A stretch of 64,000 bases of DNA from the NCBI RefSeq assembly GCF_964275005.1, contig NC_092695.1:9568197-9632196 (forward strand), given 5' to 3'. Positions 31,101-42,744 of this stretch are shown here, in pieces; the first letter of the stretch is position 1, and each line of letters begins with the position of its first letter. This DNA comes from Diadema setosum. Taxonomy: Eukaryota; Echinodermata; Echinoidea; Diadematoida; Diadematidae. Below the pieces are notes generated by a model, which ran no database searches, was not told where the DNA came from, and saw nothing but the letters and a program-made list of their open reading frames with translations. The position numbers and the translations under genes were made by a program.

Positions 31101-34100
31101 AAAAATCGCCCAATTTCCCAATATAGACGCCTTTGTTACGTCATAAGCCCTCAGCTGCAGAAACTGGAGCACGCACTTTTATAGTGCACGTTTGAAAACC
31201 TCAAATACGCGCAGCCTGAACTCCCAAGTTCATTGACCCTACCTGCCAAAATATAAAAAATCCTTCATAAATTCCCAAAAATTCTCAGATCACTACCAAA
31301 AGTCAATCGTTTGTTACTTATTATATGTCATTCTCAACCTTTCCTGTAAGTTTCATCCAAATCCGTTACCTACTTTTTGAGTTATTTTGCACACGGACAA
31401 ACAAACTACTGTAAAAGTGGATATTTTCGCGGGACTAATTTTTCGCGCTAGGCCTGGTCAGAAGAGTTTCGCGTGTTTTTAATTCCGCGGAATCAAGACA
31501 TCACGCACAGGAACGTATGGCAAGCAAAAATATTCGCGTGTTTTTATTTTCGCGCTAGTTTCTGGTTGCGCGAAATGCGCGAAAATTTCAACATCGCGAA
31601 AATTTCCACTTTTACAGTAACTAACTAACTAACAAACAAACAAACAAACAAACAAACAAACAAACAAACAAACCAATGGTAACGAAAACATAACCTCCTC
31701 CCTTGGCGGAGATAAATATATAAATATGAAGCACCATCCCTTTAAACTGATTGAATATGAGTATTTAAAGTGATGCCTTTACCGAACAGTGCACGGCGAC
31801 ACTTCTTGCTGTTCTTGAACTGCCAAGGATTCTCACATGCTGTCACTTGGTCACAGTGACACTGCTGGCCAACAATGTTGCACCCTTTGAAGTGCCTGGG
31901 ACTGTCACACTCCTCCGCTGCAAAGAGAACACACAGTGAGAGAATATTAGTAGGTGATTCCAGAGAATACTGGAAACGCCATATAATAGCGAGTCTAAAT
32001 TTTTGCAGATTGGGAATTTCGCGAGTGGTTAAATTCACGATTTTGGAGTGCATGACTGAACAGAGAAATGTATGCGTGCACATTGCATTCATGTCGGCAT
32101 CAGAGCTTATATTTTCATGTGTTTTGAATTTGCGAATAGCAAACCGACTCGTGAAATTTGCAAAAATAGAATCATCGTGAAATATGTGGCATTATATACA
32201 GTACATTTAGCCAGTCAAAGTTTTTGTGAATCGCGACTTTCCAACAATTTTGCCAGTAATGGATGGAGAAATGTCAGGATCAGCATTGATATTTTCTCAT
32301 ATTTTAAAATTCACAAAATCGCACCAGACTCACAAAATTTGTGAAAATAAAAACCCTGCCATACATATGCAGTACACAGTACACAGCCAAAGAATACACA
32401 GTCAGTCATAAAACCACGATCAGAGGTTTCACTGTCAGAGAATGCATACTCAAAGAATGAGCATGAGTATTAAAACATAGGACAGCTCTCATTTACCTGT
32501 CAATAGAGGACTCTAAAGACCAGTTGTAGGGCACTTGATATTAAAGGAGAATAATACATTCATAGAATGTACTCTTTTCTACTGAGCAGAAATGCATTAT
32601 AGTAAGATTCCCTGATATGACTAAAATGCCTCTACAGACTGCTATACAAGTAGCGCCATATCTTTTGGGTTGAATGAGCGCTTTATACGAGTCCCATATT
32701 ATCATTATTATTTCACAAGTAGAAGAAAAGAGAAATGCATTTAAACTTTATTTGTGCAAAACTACATTGTATTTGGCTTCCTTAAAATCTAGTGAAAACA
32801 TGCTAATGTTGTTAATGTAAACACAGGACATACTAAAAAAAATAATGACTAAATTTCACACGATTTGAGAGGATGGACCACAAGTTGTAAATCGCTTAAA
32901 CTACATCCTAAGGAGACTCAAGTCAAGTAAGTTCACATGCCAAAATCATGACTCATAGGTTACGTTCCCCGACAGAGCAACTTTACTGCCAACCACAATG
33001 TACCTGTACCACTATGAGTTCCAATTCTGCAACCTGCGGTGAAACATACGCTGACCATCTGTTCCACACATCCACCATGTCTCTGAGCCTTCCTCTTTTT
33101 TTTTTCCATCTCTCTTTCTGCCTCTCATTCATACCTCAAAAGACTCCTTCACACACTATTTATGACATATAGGTCTACACCATGTCAACCAAAGTTTCAT
33201 AGTTTCAAGAACTTTGCCAATTGACTGCTATTCACAAAATTAACAACACACAAAAATATTGGTTTTAACAAAACATTATCTGCAAAGTACAGTTGGGGCT
33301 CATCTCTCTTGTGGGAAATTGCTAACTTTGCTTCCTGAAATGGATATTTCTCATTACATTGTACATAGTTTGTACAATGCATCGCTAAGATGCACCTGCA
33401 AGTGTAAGATTTCCATAGATACATGTAAAATACAGTCAGTCACATACTGATAAATAACAATAGCAATGTTCTAATACAGATGATAATGTTACTCAGAATT
33501 ATCCTGTTTTGTTTTGCTTTGTTCTTGAAGACAAATAGTCGCAATTTCCGGAGTGTAGGCATTACTATTTTGCCACACACTGCAATGTCCCTGTTCATAA
33601 CATAACTGTAAGTCTGCACCAATTCCTCTTGGTGAATATTCAGTGATCTTTCAACATTATTGTTTTCATACAGTATGGCAATTTCTTGTAACAGCTGCAT
33701 AATATAAATATACAGCATGTACATTTGTACACACATCCAAAATTACATGTAATGGTTTCTGAAGATCAATTCAAGGAACACAAAGTGGAAAATTATGAAT
33801 TCTTTGGTGTGGACATTTAAAGATAAAGGTTATTAAAGGACAAGTTCACCTTCATAGACATGTGGGTTGAGTGAATGCAGCAATATTAGTAGAACACATC
33901 AGTGAAAGTTTGGGGAAAATCCAACAATCTGTTCAAAAGTTATTAATTTTTAAAGTGTCTGCGCAATCACTGCTGGATGAGAAGACTACCACAGCGTATG
34001 ATGTCAGATGCGTACAACAATATAAGGAAAATAAAAAGAGAATTTCACAAAACTTTACTTTTTGAAGAAAGTGCACATCTCTTCAACTTGTTACTGACTT

Positions 34101-36024
34101 ATATTAAGGGTAATATTATTACCCAGGGCCTGCCTTCTAAAAGAGAGAAGTCGAGTGATCTTTTGTTATAAGTAAAAAATATGTTGAATTTTCTTTATAC
34201 TTTCTTTATATCATTGTACACATGTGACATCACAAGCTATGGTAGCCTTCTCATCCAGCCGTGACTGAGCAGAAACTTTTAAAAATCGTAACATTTGAAC
34301 GGATTGTCCGATTTTCCTCAAACTCTCACTGATGTGTTCTACTAATATTGCTGCATTCACTCAACCCTCATGTCAATGAAGGTGAACTTGTCCTTTAATA
34401 CTAACAGTATGCATCACAATGCAAACATTGGTCCACCTTGATTTTGTTTAAAACCTCTCGCGATAATTTGACCTAATGTGTTAATAGCACATGAAGAAAT
34501 CATCCATATTTTTAATCCAATAATGCAACTTTCTACGTTAAGTCTGCATACCTGGGTACTCAGGGTCAAGCTCCAGTCATCGTTTGCACACTTCATTTGC
34601 CGCAATCAAAAGTGATCTCTCTTTTACAGTGTACAATATACTTGCCTTGTGTAAATGATGGCAAATAAGACCAATTTTTGGTTCGCAATGTAGGTCAATA
34701 ACTCCTGTGTGTGAATGCAGTTAACAGTGTCTGTTTTCAAAGACTACTCAATGCCCCCATCGGCAAGGTCAGGGACTCACCCAGATACCACCAGACACCT
34801 CCATGGAGAAGGTCAAATTACTGGCATACATTACTGTGCCACAACACCACACCCAGCTTCTGGTAGGGACAATGATAGGGACAACACAGAGGGGTGTGCT
34901 TATTGTGTCTGACCTCCAGACAGGGCACACTCCACAGTCTAAACAAGTATGAAGGTGTAGTATACATCAGACACCACATCTACAAACTAGGAGCTCTTAC
35001 ATGTATCAAAGGTCCATGTGTCCACATACTGTGATACATCAGACACCAAATGTACAAATTGGGATATATGTCCATATACACCAGACAAGAAAACTGCAAA
35101 CTGAGTAGGAGAAGGGCTACTGTCCACTGGATACTAGAACTACCAAATGGGAGCTTTTTAAAGGAGCAATGTCCATATTTGTGTACATGAACATTGCACA
35201 CAATATCTACAAGGAACTACCAAATGGGAGCTTTTTAAAGGAGCAATGTCCATATTTGTGTACATGAACATTGCACACAATATCTACAAGGGGCAAGTGT
35301 CCACATACAATGGACACCAAAGACTACAATAAAAACAAAAGTGTGTGTGGGGCAGGGGGGGGGGGAGTACTAATTAAAAAATGGCAAAGAAAATGTGGTA
35401 TCAGACTATACATACAAAATGAATATGGACAGCAGATCAATGTAAACCTGTATCATTAGCATTCTAAGAAAATGTACACAATAATGTTTGATGTGATGTA
35501 ATAATGGAATGCTGACAACATTCTACAGTGTATGATAAAATGAGTAATATTTCAAATAAGTGAATACCATCCCAGCTTGTCCTCTTTGCCATCCCAGCTT
35601 GTCCTCTTTGCCATTCTAAAATGAATCTCTGAACGAGTTAATGCTGCTAAGAGCTTGGCTTCTGCTACATGACTATATACTGCATTATATGATACAGTGT
35701 AGCTTGTAAATTAGCAGGCCTATTTGTAAGCTGCATCAGTTTTTGTCAATTAGATATGCAATATTGTTTTATTAAGTCAGCAAACTTGGTCTACATAATA
35801 TGGTGAACTATTTGCTAAACAAAAAAAAAAAAAAAAAAATATGTGCTATTTTTTCTTCCTGAAAGAAACTGCAGTAAACAATTGGATAAACACACACATA
35901 CAACAACAAAAAAAACAACATACATTCACAATTTTTGTTTTTCTTTGAAAGAAACCTTACCTTGTGCCTCCAGGGCAAAGTAGAAGGTGACTGCCAGAGT
36001 CAGAACAATGAAGGCTCGAACCAT
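22053..36024 (-). CDS. Small secreted CRIM1-module plus EGF-domain protein, spliced from four coding exons
   Basis: Joining 36024-35961, 31917-31783, 27760-27644 and 22117-22053 (reverse strand) gives a continuous 126-residue protein; all introns are phase 1 with GT..AG ends. Residues 1-20 are a signal peptide (MVRAFIVLTLAVTFYFALEA, with a plausible cleavage site next to it). Residues 22-66 hold six cysteines in the pattern of the segment after the IGFBP domain of human CRIM1 (shared GCNI, CxC, NP.F and C..AL). Residues 67-105 are one EGF domain (C-x4-C-x5-C-x9-C-x1-C-x9-C). Residues 106-126 are a tail with two more cysteines. The fourteen cysteines fit seven disulfides. There is no membrane segment, VWC or IGFBP N-domain, so it is likely a secreted ligand or growth-factor-binding protein; the function is unknown. 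It lies tail-to-tail with PRPS. Confidence 0.85.
22236..24820 (+). mobile_element. Long repeat R3, copy C, with internal duplication
   Basis: Same start and same terminal hairpin as copy B. The DR1-containing region is present twice (about 22440-22960 and 23220-23710), giving four DR1-type sites (22465, 22614, 23254, 23403). CRE palindromes are at 23972, 24223, 24606 and 24617. It begins only about 120 bp beyond the last exon of the minus-strand gene, inside its final intron. Confidence 0.75.
25120..25608. repeat. Repeat D, copy 1 (left end missing)
   Basis: Shares AACCCCTGTGTGCCAC, CCAGTAGCTACAT and CAAAGAGTTAA with copy 2 (26180-26676). A small hairpin with GGTGAGAATGA and TCATTCTCACC arms (about 25028-25112) abuts its left side. 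Confidence 0.68.
25604..25910. repeat. Foldback MITE family B, subfamily 2, shortened copy
   Basis: Both arms are present but the centre is missing: about 300 bp instead of 570. The left end abuts the TTAA end of the 25120-25608 repeat. Confidence 0.7.
26180..26676. repeat. Repeat D, copy 2, whole MITE (497 bp)
   Basis: Inverted ends TTAACTCTTTATGTGCCA and GGCACATAAAGAGTTAA. A TTAA at each end suggests a TTAA target site. Non-coding. Confidence 0.78.
27390..27600. repeat. TA-flanked MITE (CTGTAAAACGAGGAATG type), copy 2
   Basis: Ends TACTGTAAAACAAGGAATG and CGTGTTTTACAGTA, with internal TTTCGCGA and CGAAAATTTCATGCC words. It ends about 45 bp from the donor side of the EGF exon. Confidence 0.78.
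27644..27760 (-). CDS. Exon encoding one EGF-like domain
   Basis: A 117-bp phase 1-1 exon (acceptor ..ccttag, donor GTAAGC). It encodes GDPCEENPCMNKGIC, then VQHKDGHAECKC and AGTGYHGELCEL: six cysteines with canonical EGF spacing, a class 1-1 EGF module. The calcium-binding consensus is incomplete. Confidence 0.88.
30817..30897. repeat. Foldback MITE family A, fragment
   Basis: About 80 bp matching the arm of family A (ATTTTCATCAAATAAAC through CATTATCT), next to an A-rich tract and the reverse copy of the 8231 repeat. Confidence 0.65.
30932..31715 (-). repeat. Dispersed repeat C, copy 2, split by a MITE
   Basis: The reverse complement of 8231-8776 over most of its length. It is interrupted at 31407-31619 by a TA-flanked MITE, and its CTAA tandem has expanded into an AACA array (about 31622-31673). 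Confidence 0.75.
31407..31619. repeat. TA-flanked MITE inserted into repeat C
   Basis: Ends TACTGTAAAAGTGGATATTT and AATTTCCACTTTTACAGTA; many TTTCGCG words inside. The host repeat resumes on both sides at a TA, which fits a TA target-site duplication. Confidence 0.85.
31783..31917 (-). CDS. Exon encoding the CRIM1-like six-cysteine module
   Basis: A 135-bp phase 1-1 exon (acceptor ..tttgcag, donor GTAAAG) encodes 45 residues from AEEC to RRALF, containing CNIVGQQCHCDQVTAC and ENPWQF. The spacing and the GCNI, CxC and NP.F signatures follow human CRIM1 between its IGFBP domain and first VWC repeat. The whole module sits on one exon, as expected for a shuffled extracellular module. Confidence 0.82.
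31985..32203. repeat. TA-flanked MITE, decayed relative of 60923-61147
   Basis: The reverse complement shares GCATACATTTCTCTGTTCA-like and TTTAACCACTCGCGAAAT words with 60923-61147 and ends in ATATACAGTA. A further partial relative follows to about 32360. Confidence 0.65.
33833..34398. repeat. Foldback MITE family B, copy 2
   Basis: Same ends and arms as 1252-1818, about 566 bp, in the intron between the signal-peptide and CRIM1-module exons of the minus-strand gene. Confidence 0.82.
34905..35330. repeat. Minisatellite region with a perfect 77-bp duplication
   Basis: 35137-35213 and 35214-35290 are identical by eye, base for base. Flanking sequence holds decayed versions of the same words (ATACATCAGACACCA, TGTCCATAT). 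Confidence 0.8.
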
Positions 36025-36049
36025 GGTGAGGGAGGGAGAGTTGAGGTGT
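35961..36049 (-). CDS. Exon with start codon and signal peptide of the CRIM1/EGF gene
   Basis: On the minus strand a pyrimidine tract and CAG acceptor (at 36052-36050) precede 25 bases of UTR, then ATG at 36024. Twenty-one codons encode a hydrophobic signal peptide ending ALEAQ. The donor is GTAAGG after 35961. It ends in phase 1. Confidence 0.8.
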
Positions 36050-36193
36050 CTGTTGAAAAAAAAACAGAGAACAGGGATAGGCCTACAGGTCAGAGGGCAC
36101 CCATCAAGGTTAGAATAACATCACCTGTTATCATAACAACAATCATTAAAATGCAAACACACACGCGCGCGCGCGCACACACACACACACACA

Positions 36194-36772
36194 TTAAAGG
36201 ACAAGTTCACCTTCATAAACATAAGGATTGAGAGAATGCAACAATGTTAGTAGAACACATCAGTGAAAGTTTGAGGAAAATTGGACAATCGATGCAAAAG
36301 TTACGCATTTTTAAAATTTTTGTGTTGGAACTGCTGGATGAGGAGACTACTACAGCTTGTGAGTCATATGCGTACAACAGTATAAAGAAAATATAAAGAA
36401 AATTCAACATATTTTCACTTTTTTCGCATAATAAAAGAGCACTTGACTTGCCTCTTTCTAAAGGCAGGGGGAATAATATTATCCATAACATATATGTCGG
36501 GTAACGAGTAAGGGGAATGTGTACTTTTTTCAAAAGATGAAATTTTGTGAAATTCTCTTTATAATTTTCTTATATTGTTGTACGCATGTGACATCTAAGT
36601 TATTCATACACTGCAGTAGTCTTCTCATCCAGCGGTTACTGCACAAAAACTTCAAAAATTCATAACTTTTGAACGGATTGTCCGATTTTCCTCAAACTTT
36701 CAATGATGTGTTCTACTAATATTGCTACATTCTCTCAATCCTTATGTTTGTGAAGGTGAACTTGTCCTTTAA
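36194..36772. repeat. Foldback MITE family B, copy 3
   Basis: Same family, 579 bp, close to copy 1 in sequence. It directly abuts a CA/CG microsatellite (36150-36193) and lies about 145 bp upstream (minus sense) of the ATG exon. Confidence 0.82.
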
Positions 36773-37746
36773 CATATTTCTGTTCATCTCTAATGAGCAT
36801 CTTTCATTATGATTTACAACTACCTCTTTTTTTTTTTTTAATTCAGATTTGTGATATAAACATTTCACTAGTTTGGCGAATAGTTTGCATTTATAATTGC
36901 ATGACCAAGAAGGATGATACAGAGGCCAAGTCCTACATTGACTTTTCCTCTTTTACTTTGCCTGTACAGCTTGTGAGACCCTAAGTAACCTTAGAATACT
37001 GAAATAATTTTGTTTGATATTGAAGTCTTCTCAAAGAATAATCATCTGACAAGTCTGTGGAGTTGCAGGATTTACCAAAGTGTTCAGAGACCAACAGTCT
37101 CATAGATATTTCAAGAATTCAAAGATCAAGACATACACAGTTGTATCAACTCATTCCACAGATCAAGATTAGTACTTACAGCAACTACAATTTATCTAGA
37201 AAGAGGCAACTATTAAATATGCGTATATGCATACATTTTTTCCAAAAAAAAAAATGCAGAAAGATATGGTACCTTTGAGGACTTGGATCAAATAGCTACA
37301 ATGCAGTTGCATGTATTGTCATATCAACCTGATGTTTTGTTTGACTCAACACTAATCAGGCTTTATTACATTCAGACAATGTTTATGATGATGACAGAGA
37401 TTTTAATAAAGGCCGTAAGGTTGTACAAGTACCACAATACAAGCAAAATACAAGGCCTACATACTTCTGCTCATTGCTAAAATTCACAAAGCTCTCGTGT
37501 TTGAGATACGAATCCTTACAAGTTTTAGTTCAAGAGGATTAGTATATCTTACCACTTATTAGACAAACTTTCTACATGACAACTTCTTTTGTTAAAAAAT
37601 TGTTATACGTTGGTGCAGCGTTGTTGCAAACTAATTGGGGTCAATCTGTGATATCCATATGAAAGCCATCATATTACTATTGTAAAGAGAAATTCCTGTA
37701 TCCACCAATTTATTCTCAATACAAGGAACAATTTTCTCCAAACTTC

Positions 37747-38779
37747 TTAAAGATAATAAAAAGTTTTGGTACCTCAAAAGTTTCCCTGAATTTCCGTGTT
37801 TCACGTTAAAGTACCTTTCATATAACTAACACTGTGAGACTTTACCACTCACCCCAAAGTGCTCTCATTTCTTAGTAATCATGCAATTAACTGCGACCAG
37901 CAGCCCCATACGCATAGCGTAATGGGGCTTCGCATTGTAGCATTCAGGATCATGACAGATTTAGTATCGTGGGTAAATATCAATTTAAAATCCAAAAAAT
38001 TCTTCAATTTGAAGACATACGTTTGTACCAATTAAGTTGAAGTCTTGAAAACAGTCTTCGGGCAACGTTTGGTTCTGCCAACAGTCCCTTTCTGTTCGAA
38101 TTGAGGACTGAATGTGACTCTGTCGAGAGGACCTTGGGAGAGCTACATACACTGATTACTACGGCCAGCGCATACGCACACATCACATGCGAACAAATTT
38201 CAAATCCATGAACGGATAAGATGTTTGTGTGCGCATGCGGTGGCCATCAATTCAGTGTAGCTCTCCCAAGGTCCTCTCGACCGCGTCACATTCAGTCATC
38301 AATTCGAACAGAAAGGGACTATTGGCAAAACCAAACGTTGCCCGAAGCCTGTTTTCAATACTTCAACTTAATTGTTAAGTCTTCAAAGTGAAAAAATTTT
38401 TGGATTTTAAGTTGATATTTACCCGCGATACTAAATCTGTCATGATCCTGTAAGCTACAATGCGAAGCCCCATTTAGCTATGCATATGGGGCTGCTGGTC
38501 GCAGTTAGCTACTCAGTATGCGTATGGGGCTGCATGCTGCTGGTCGCAGTTATCATGCAATAATGGTTTCGTACAATACGTGTACTACCTCGCCGCCGTA
38601 CGGCGGCGGCTCTGGTACAAAACCATTATTGCATGATTACTAAGACATGAGAGCACTTTGGGGCGAGTAAGTCTCACAGTGTTAGTTATATGAAAGGTAC
38701 TTTAACCTGAAACACAAATTAAGACAAGGAAATTCAGGGAAACTTTTGAGGTAATACCAAAACTTTATATTATCTTTAA
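37747..38779. repeat. 1-kb foldback element with nested hairpin
   Basis: Arms of about 440-530 bp pair almost throughout: TTAAAGATAAT at the left, ATTATCTTTAA at the right, with CTCTCCCAAGGTCCTCTCGA and its inverse close to the centre. The loop is about 30 bp (near 38186-38218). The right arm is longer because it carries a duplicated GGGGCTG..CTGGTCGCAGTT block and a separate hairpin at 38556-38633. No open frame of note. It lies in the minus-strand gene's 5' intron. Confidence 0.85.
38556..38633. repeat. Nested hairpin with 18-bp GC palindrome core
   Basis: TGCAATAATGG .. CCATTATTGCA arms enclose CGCCGCCGTACGGCGGCG (38591-38608), a perfect palindrome. It sits where the left arm of the surrounding foldback has only ATCATGCAATTAA. 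Confidence 0.85.
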
Positions 38780-39770
38780 ATACATATACCACCTCATTCA
38801 CACCTTTCCTCACTGAGCAACATTGCACTGTGGAGGTCACTCTGCCCTCATATGGGGAACTTGATGATTAAGAGTGAGGTCAGTCCAGAGGGAGGCTATA
38901 AATCCCTGAAGAAAACTCTGACACATCAAGGTTGAACTTTCTCAACTGTACTTCTGTTTGATAACCACATATTACTTTTTGGTATTGATGATATGTATCC
39001 TGAAATGCTGTCTGTGTCCTACTGCAAAACAGAGATCATGTATCACATCATGCACTCAGTATGCAGATGACCTCGATAGTTCATCAACTTCTGTTTTTAT
39101 TCATTTCATTTTCAAGTGTTATTTTTGAACACATTTTGTCTACTTTCTAAAATAAAGATTTCCTCCAAAGCCTAGCAGGTGCATGTACAATTTATTTTTC
39201 AACTTTACTGAAATTAATTTACATGATGACTATAACAATGTATGAGTTTTTATATTCTTTTGCTTGAGCCCAAACTTTAACAAAGATCATGTGTTGCATA
39301 TTTTCAATCATTTTGTTTTGGATCATATTTTTCTTGTGAATCTCTCAATAATGTAAATTAAAACTGGTTTTCCTTTTGAAATTTCAAAGGGTAGGCCTAC
39401 AGTCCCTTTAGTTTCACACTGTATGAAGAGAATTATTTATGATGTTAAAACCCATGTACTATTTGGATTATTTTGTTGGATCTTGTGACTTCCCACTTTT
39501 AGTAAATGCATTCAATGCCACCATCAAGAACAAATATCTTAATGCTTACCGTATATCTCAAATCTTTTCTTCACTTCTAGTGTTTCACGAGTCAAAAGAC
39601 ACTTTAGTTGCAATAGGATATGTTTTGCAATACGATATGTTTTGCAATACGATGTGTTTCGCAAGAAATGTTTGTATTTGACCACAAGCAGTGAATACAG
39701 AGTGTTATATAATATTGCAAAGGCAGAAGTGCTAGCAAATGCACCATGCATAAAACAAGGTAGAGCCTAC

Positions 39771-39969
39771 TACTGCACGAGCTGAAATTTTCGCGTACAG
39801 ATATATTTGCGAATTGCTACTTGGAGGACATTTTGGCGTGTTGTTAATTTCGCGGTTGCGAGGGTCTAACTGAACTTAGTTATTCGTGCATTGTTATTTT
39901 CGCGGTTCAAAGGCGATTCGCGAAATTCGCGAAAATAAAACCACCGCGAAAATTTCAGCTCGTACAGTA
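39771..39969. repeat. TA-flanked MITE with 25-bp near-perfect inverted ends
   Basis: Ends TACTGCACGAGCTGAAATTT and its inverse through TACAGTA differ at one position over about 25 bp. The interior has ATTTTCGCGG and CGCGAAATTCGCGAAAAT. About 200 bp, looks young. Confidence 0.85.
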
Positions 39970-40394
39970 TGTGCTGGCATACACGTATTCCGGTGTATGA
40001 CACTGATCACTCGAACATGTTCCACAGCTGCTTAAAAAGAAGGGAAAAGGCAACAAAAACAATGAAATCCTATGTTGTTTTACATAAATTGTAGGCTATA
40101 TGTGTAACATACATTTATGTGCTGCTAAACCTTATCAGGTGGGTGACATGACATTTGCTCAGTACTGCGACAAGTGATCCAGTTTTATTTTCTCTACGGA
40201 CTTGCACACACATGTAGGTTAGGGTTAGAATTGTGACAGGGTGTTAGGTTTAGTTTGATAGGAGGATAAGGATTTGAAGGGTTATTTCGTGGGTAGAATT
40301 TATGTTTGGCTTCTAGTGTGCATATTTCATGGAAGCCATTGTCGCAGCAACAAATGTCATAGAACCTATACTGGTGATGTACAACAGTCTTGTG

Positions 40395-40424
<30 letters not shown>
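40395..40424. repeat. CA microsatellite
   Basis: About 15 CA units. Confidence 0.9.
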
Positions 40425-40426
<2 letters not shown>

Positions 40427-42744
40427 ATATACACAAGAATATCAAGCAAACAAAAAACCTCACAACTATGACACAGACAGTGCAGACAGCACTCATGCAT
40501 GAAATCTTTTCTTTCCCCTCAAGTATGGTATAAGAAAAGAAGCTTTGTGTTATAATACTGTGACTATTCTCCTCCATGCATGGAGATCAATCTTGGGTGG
40601 TAGACCATGACTACAATGAACTGGACACCGATTTACCTGGTCTGGCATGACCAGCCAAGCACAACAGTCTCAAACTGACCCCATTCAAAGTGTTAATGCC
40701 CTTTAAATTACATGTCAGGGACCCTTAGTAGGAATATGCGACTATAGACAGGAACTGTCTATTTTAAAGTAACCAAGATAATTGTATTCTTAAGTGCCAG
40801 ATCTTGCATTTATAGAGACTGTACTGTCTGTACTCACAAAGCTTGATAACATTGATTATCGATTCTCCATTCATTTTTAAAATGCATCTAGTGTACATTA
40901 ACAATCTTGAATATCAAATCAAATATAGGGATACAGTTTCAACAAAATAGATTTTCTAAAATTTGGGCAACTATTGACTTGGTACCATATGAGATAGGAA
41001 AACAGTCACAATTGCTCATCCTACAAAATGCACTCATTAGAAAATCTTTGCTTCACAGTATTATATTGAAGTGTGCTTTTAAAAAGGGAGAGATCAAGCA
41101 AAGGGAGAGATCAAGCAAAGTTAAAAAAAGAAAAGAAAAAAAGAAACCCATGATGAATGGAAAAATTGAATTTACGTAGAACGAACCTCTACTGCCCATT
41201 ATCTTTGAAAAAAAAAGACTCACAAAATAAGACACAATAGGGGAAAAAGAAATACAAGAAGCACAAGAAACACATTGACCTGAACCAATCTAAACTGAAC
41301 ATCTTAAGTCACTGATTTCACCATCAAGATCTGAATTAGAAATTATATCAAATTCAAATTTAACATGCAAATGGGCGACTGGTTGCTGAAAAGGACATGG
41401 TAGACTCTAAATATGCAGAGCATGGTCAATGATACCTGTTCATTGATACGATGGTGGCATCATTCACAAACAGTGCTCTATACCCAGGGAAAGCACGTCG
41501 TTAAATCTGTGAATTTATTGATAATCGATTTTACTTACCACGCAAGTAAAGTAGAGGCTCTCATTAATTGATGTACATGTAAGCCTACAGTATGTACCAT
41601 ATTAAACCAAAAATTCTACAGCTCAAAAAATTCTATAGCTCAAATTTTATAGCTCAAATGTTTCTTAATCAAGTTTCTTAATGCAGTACCGGTATACATG
41701 TACCAAGTATTCAGCAAATAAGCAGGGAAAAATAGTAAAATAGTCAACGAAAATCATAGAATCTGTTCAAAGGGTATGAATTTTATTAAATGTTTGGGCT
41801 CAGGTAAATCTATGTATATTATTGGGTTAGATTATCTATACCCTCTGTAAACATAAATGTAAAATCCTCCGTAACGTAAATTGTGATGTCACAGTAGTGA
41901 AAACATTATGAAAATGTTTTCAAATTTTATCCAAAAAAAAAAAAAAAATCCTTCCCTAAAACAATGAAATAAAAATTATGTTTGTCTCAACATATCTTGG
42001 GTCAAAGGGATGCATAGGGTTTCATATCAAATGAGCATTCTTATATACATGTAATTCCTTTCTGATTGGTTTTGGATTGTTTCAGTTTGTTTCATTTAGT
42101 CACTTACACAACTGAATATGAAAATAAGAGCACTTTAAGAGTTCTTTAAAGAAATACATCACATAATATCAGCACACAAACAATACGACTGTGAAGGAGA
42201 TCATTATCAACAGACAGTGACCAGTTTACTCTGCCAGTAAAACAGCCTCTGGGCAATACGGTATCATGTTTGATCCCCTCTTCTTTTTCTTTTTCTTTTT
42301 TCTTTAATACACTCCTTTATCAAATTCATCCTTATTTCATTCACAGTTGCTAGAGTTCCTGTCTCAAGAGGACAGAACACAACCAACAGTAACCAATGAA
42401 ATAATTGTCCACTTTTCCACAAACTTTCACCAAATGTTTCAGGTATCAGGGAACATTCCAAAAGATGATTGGGGAAAGCTAGCCCAACCCAAGTTTCCTG
42501 GCCGCGTATTCTAGCAGCTACACAAAACTGACGACCTTTCTCCCACAGCATACACTAGTACCGGTAACTGTGTACAACGGAGCGCCCCGGAGCTCCATCG
42601 CCGCTGTACAGTAGTGCATTGTTATGGAAGGATACCACCAGTTTATCAACCCCACGAAGTCCTGCTCCGAGATCAAGCTGCGAAACTTGGCAAGAGCAAA
42701 ACTTTCGTCAAATCATTGTCAACACAAACAAATGACACACTTAC

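Noticed and set aside
36213-36533. 106-residue minus-strand frame, similar to one at 1359-1550
   Set aside because: Both lie inside family B foldback MITEs and share only repeat-derived sequence.
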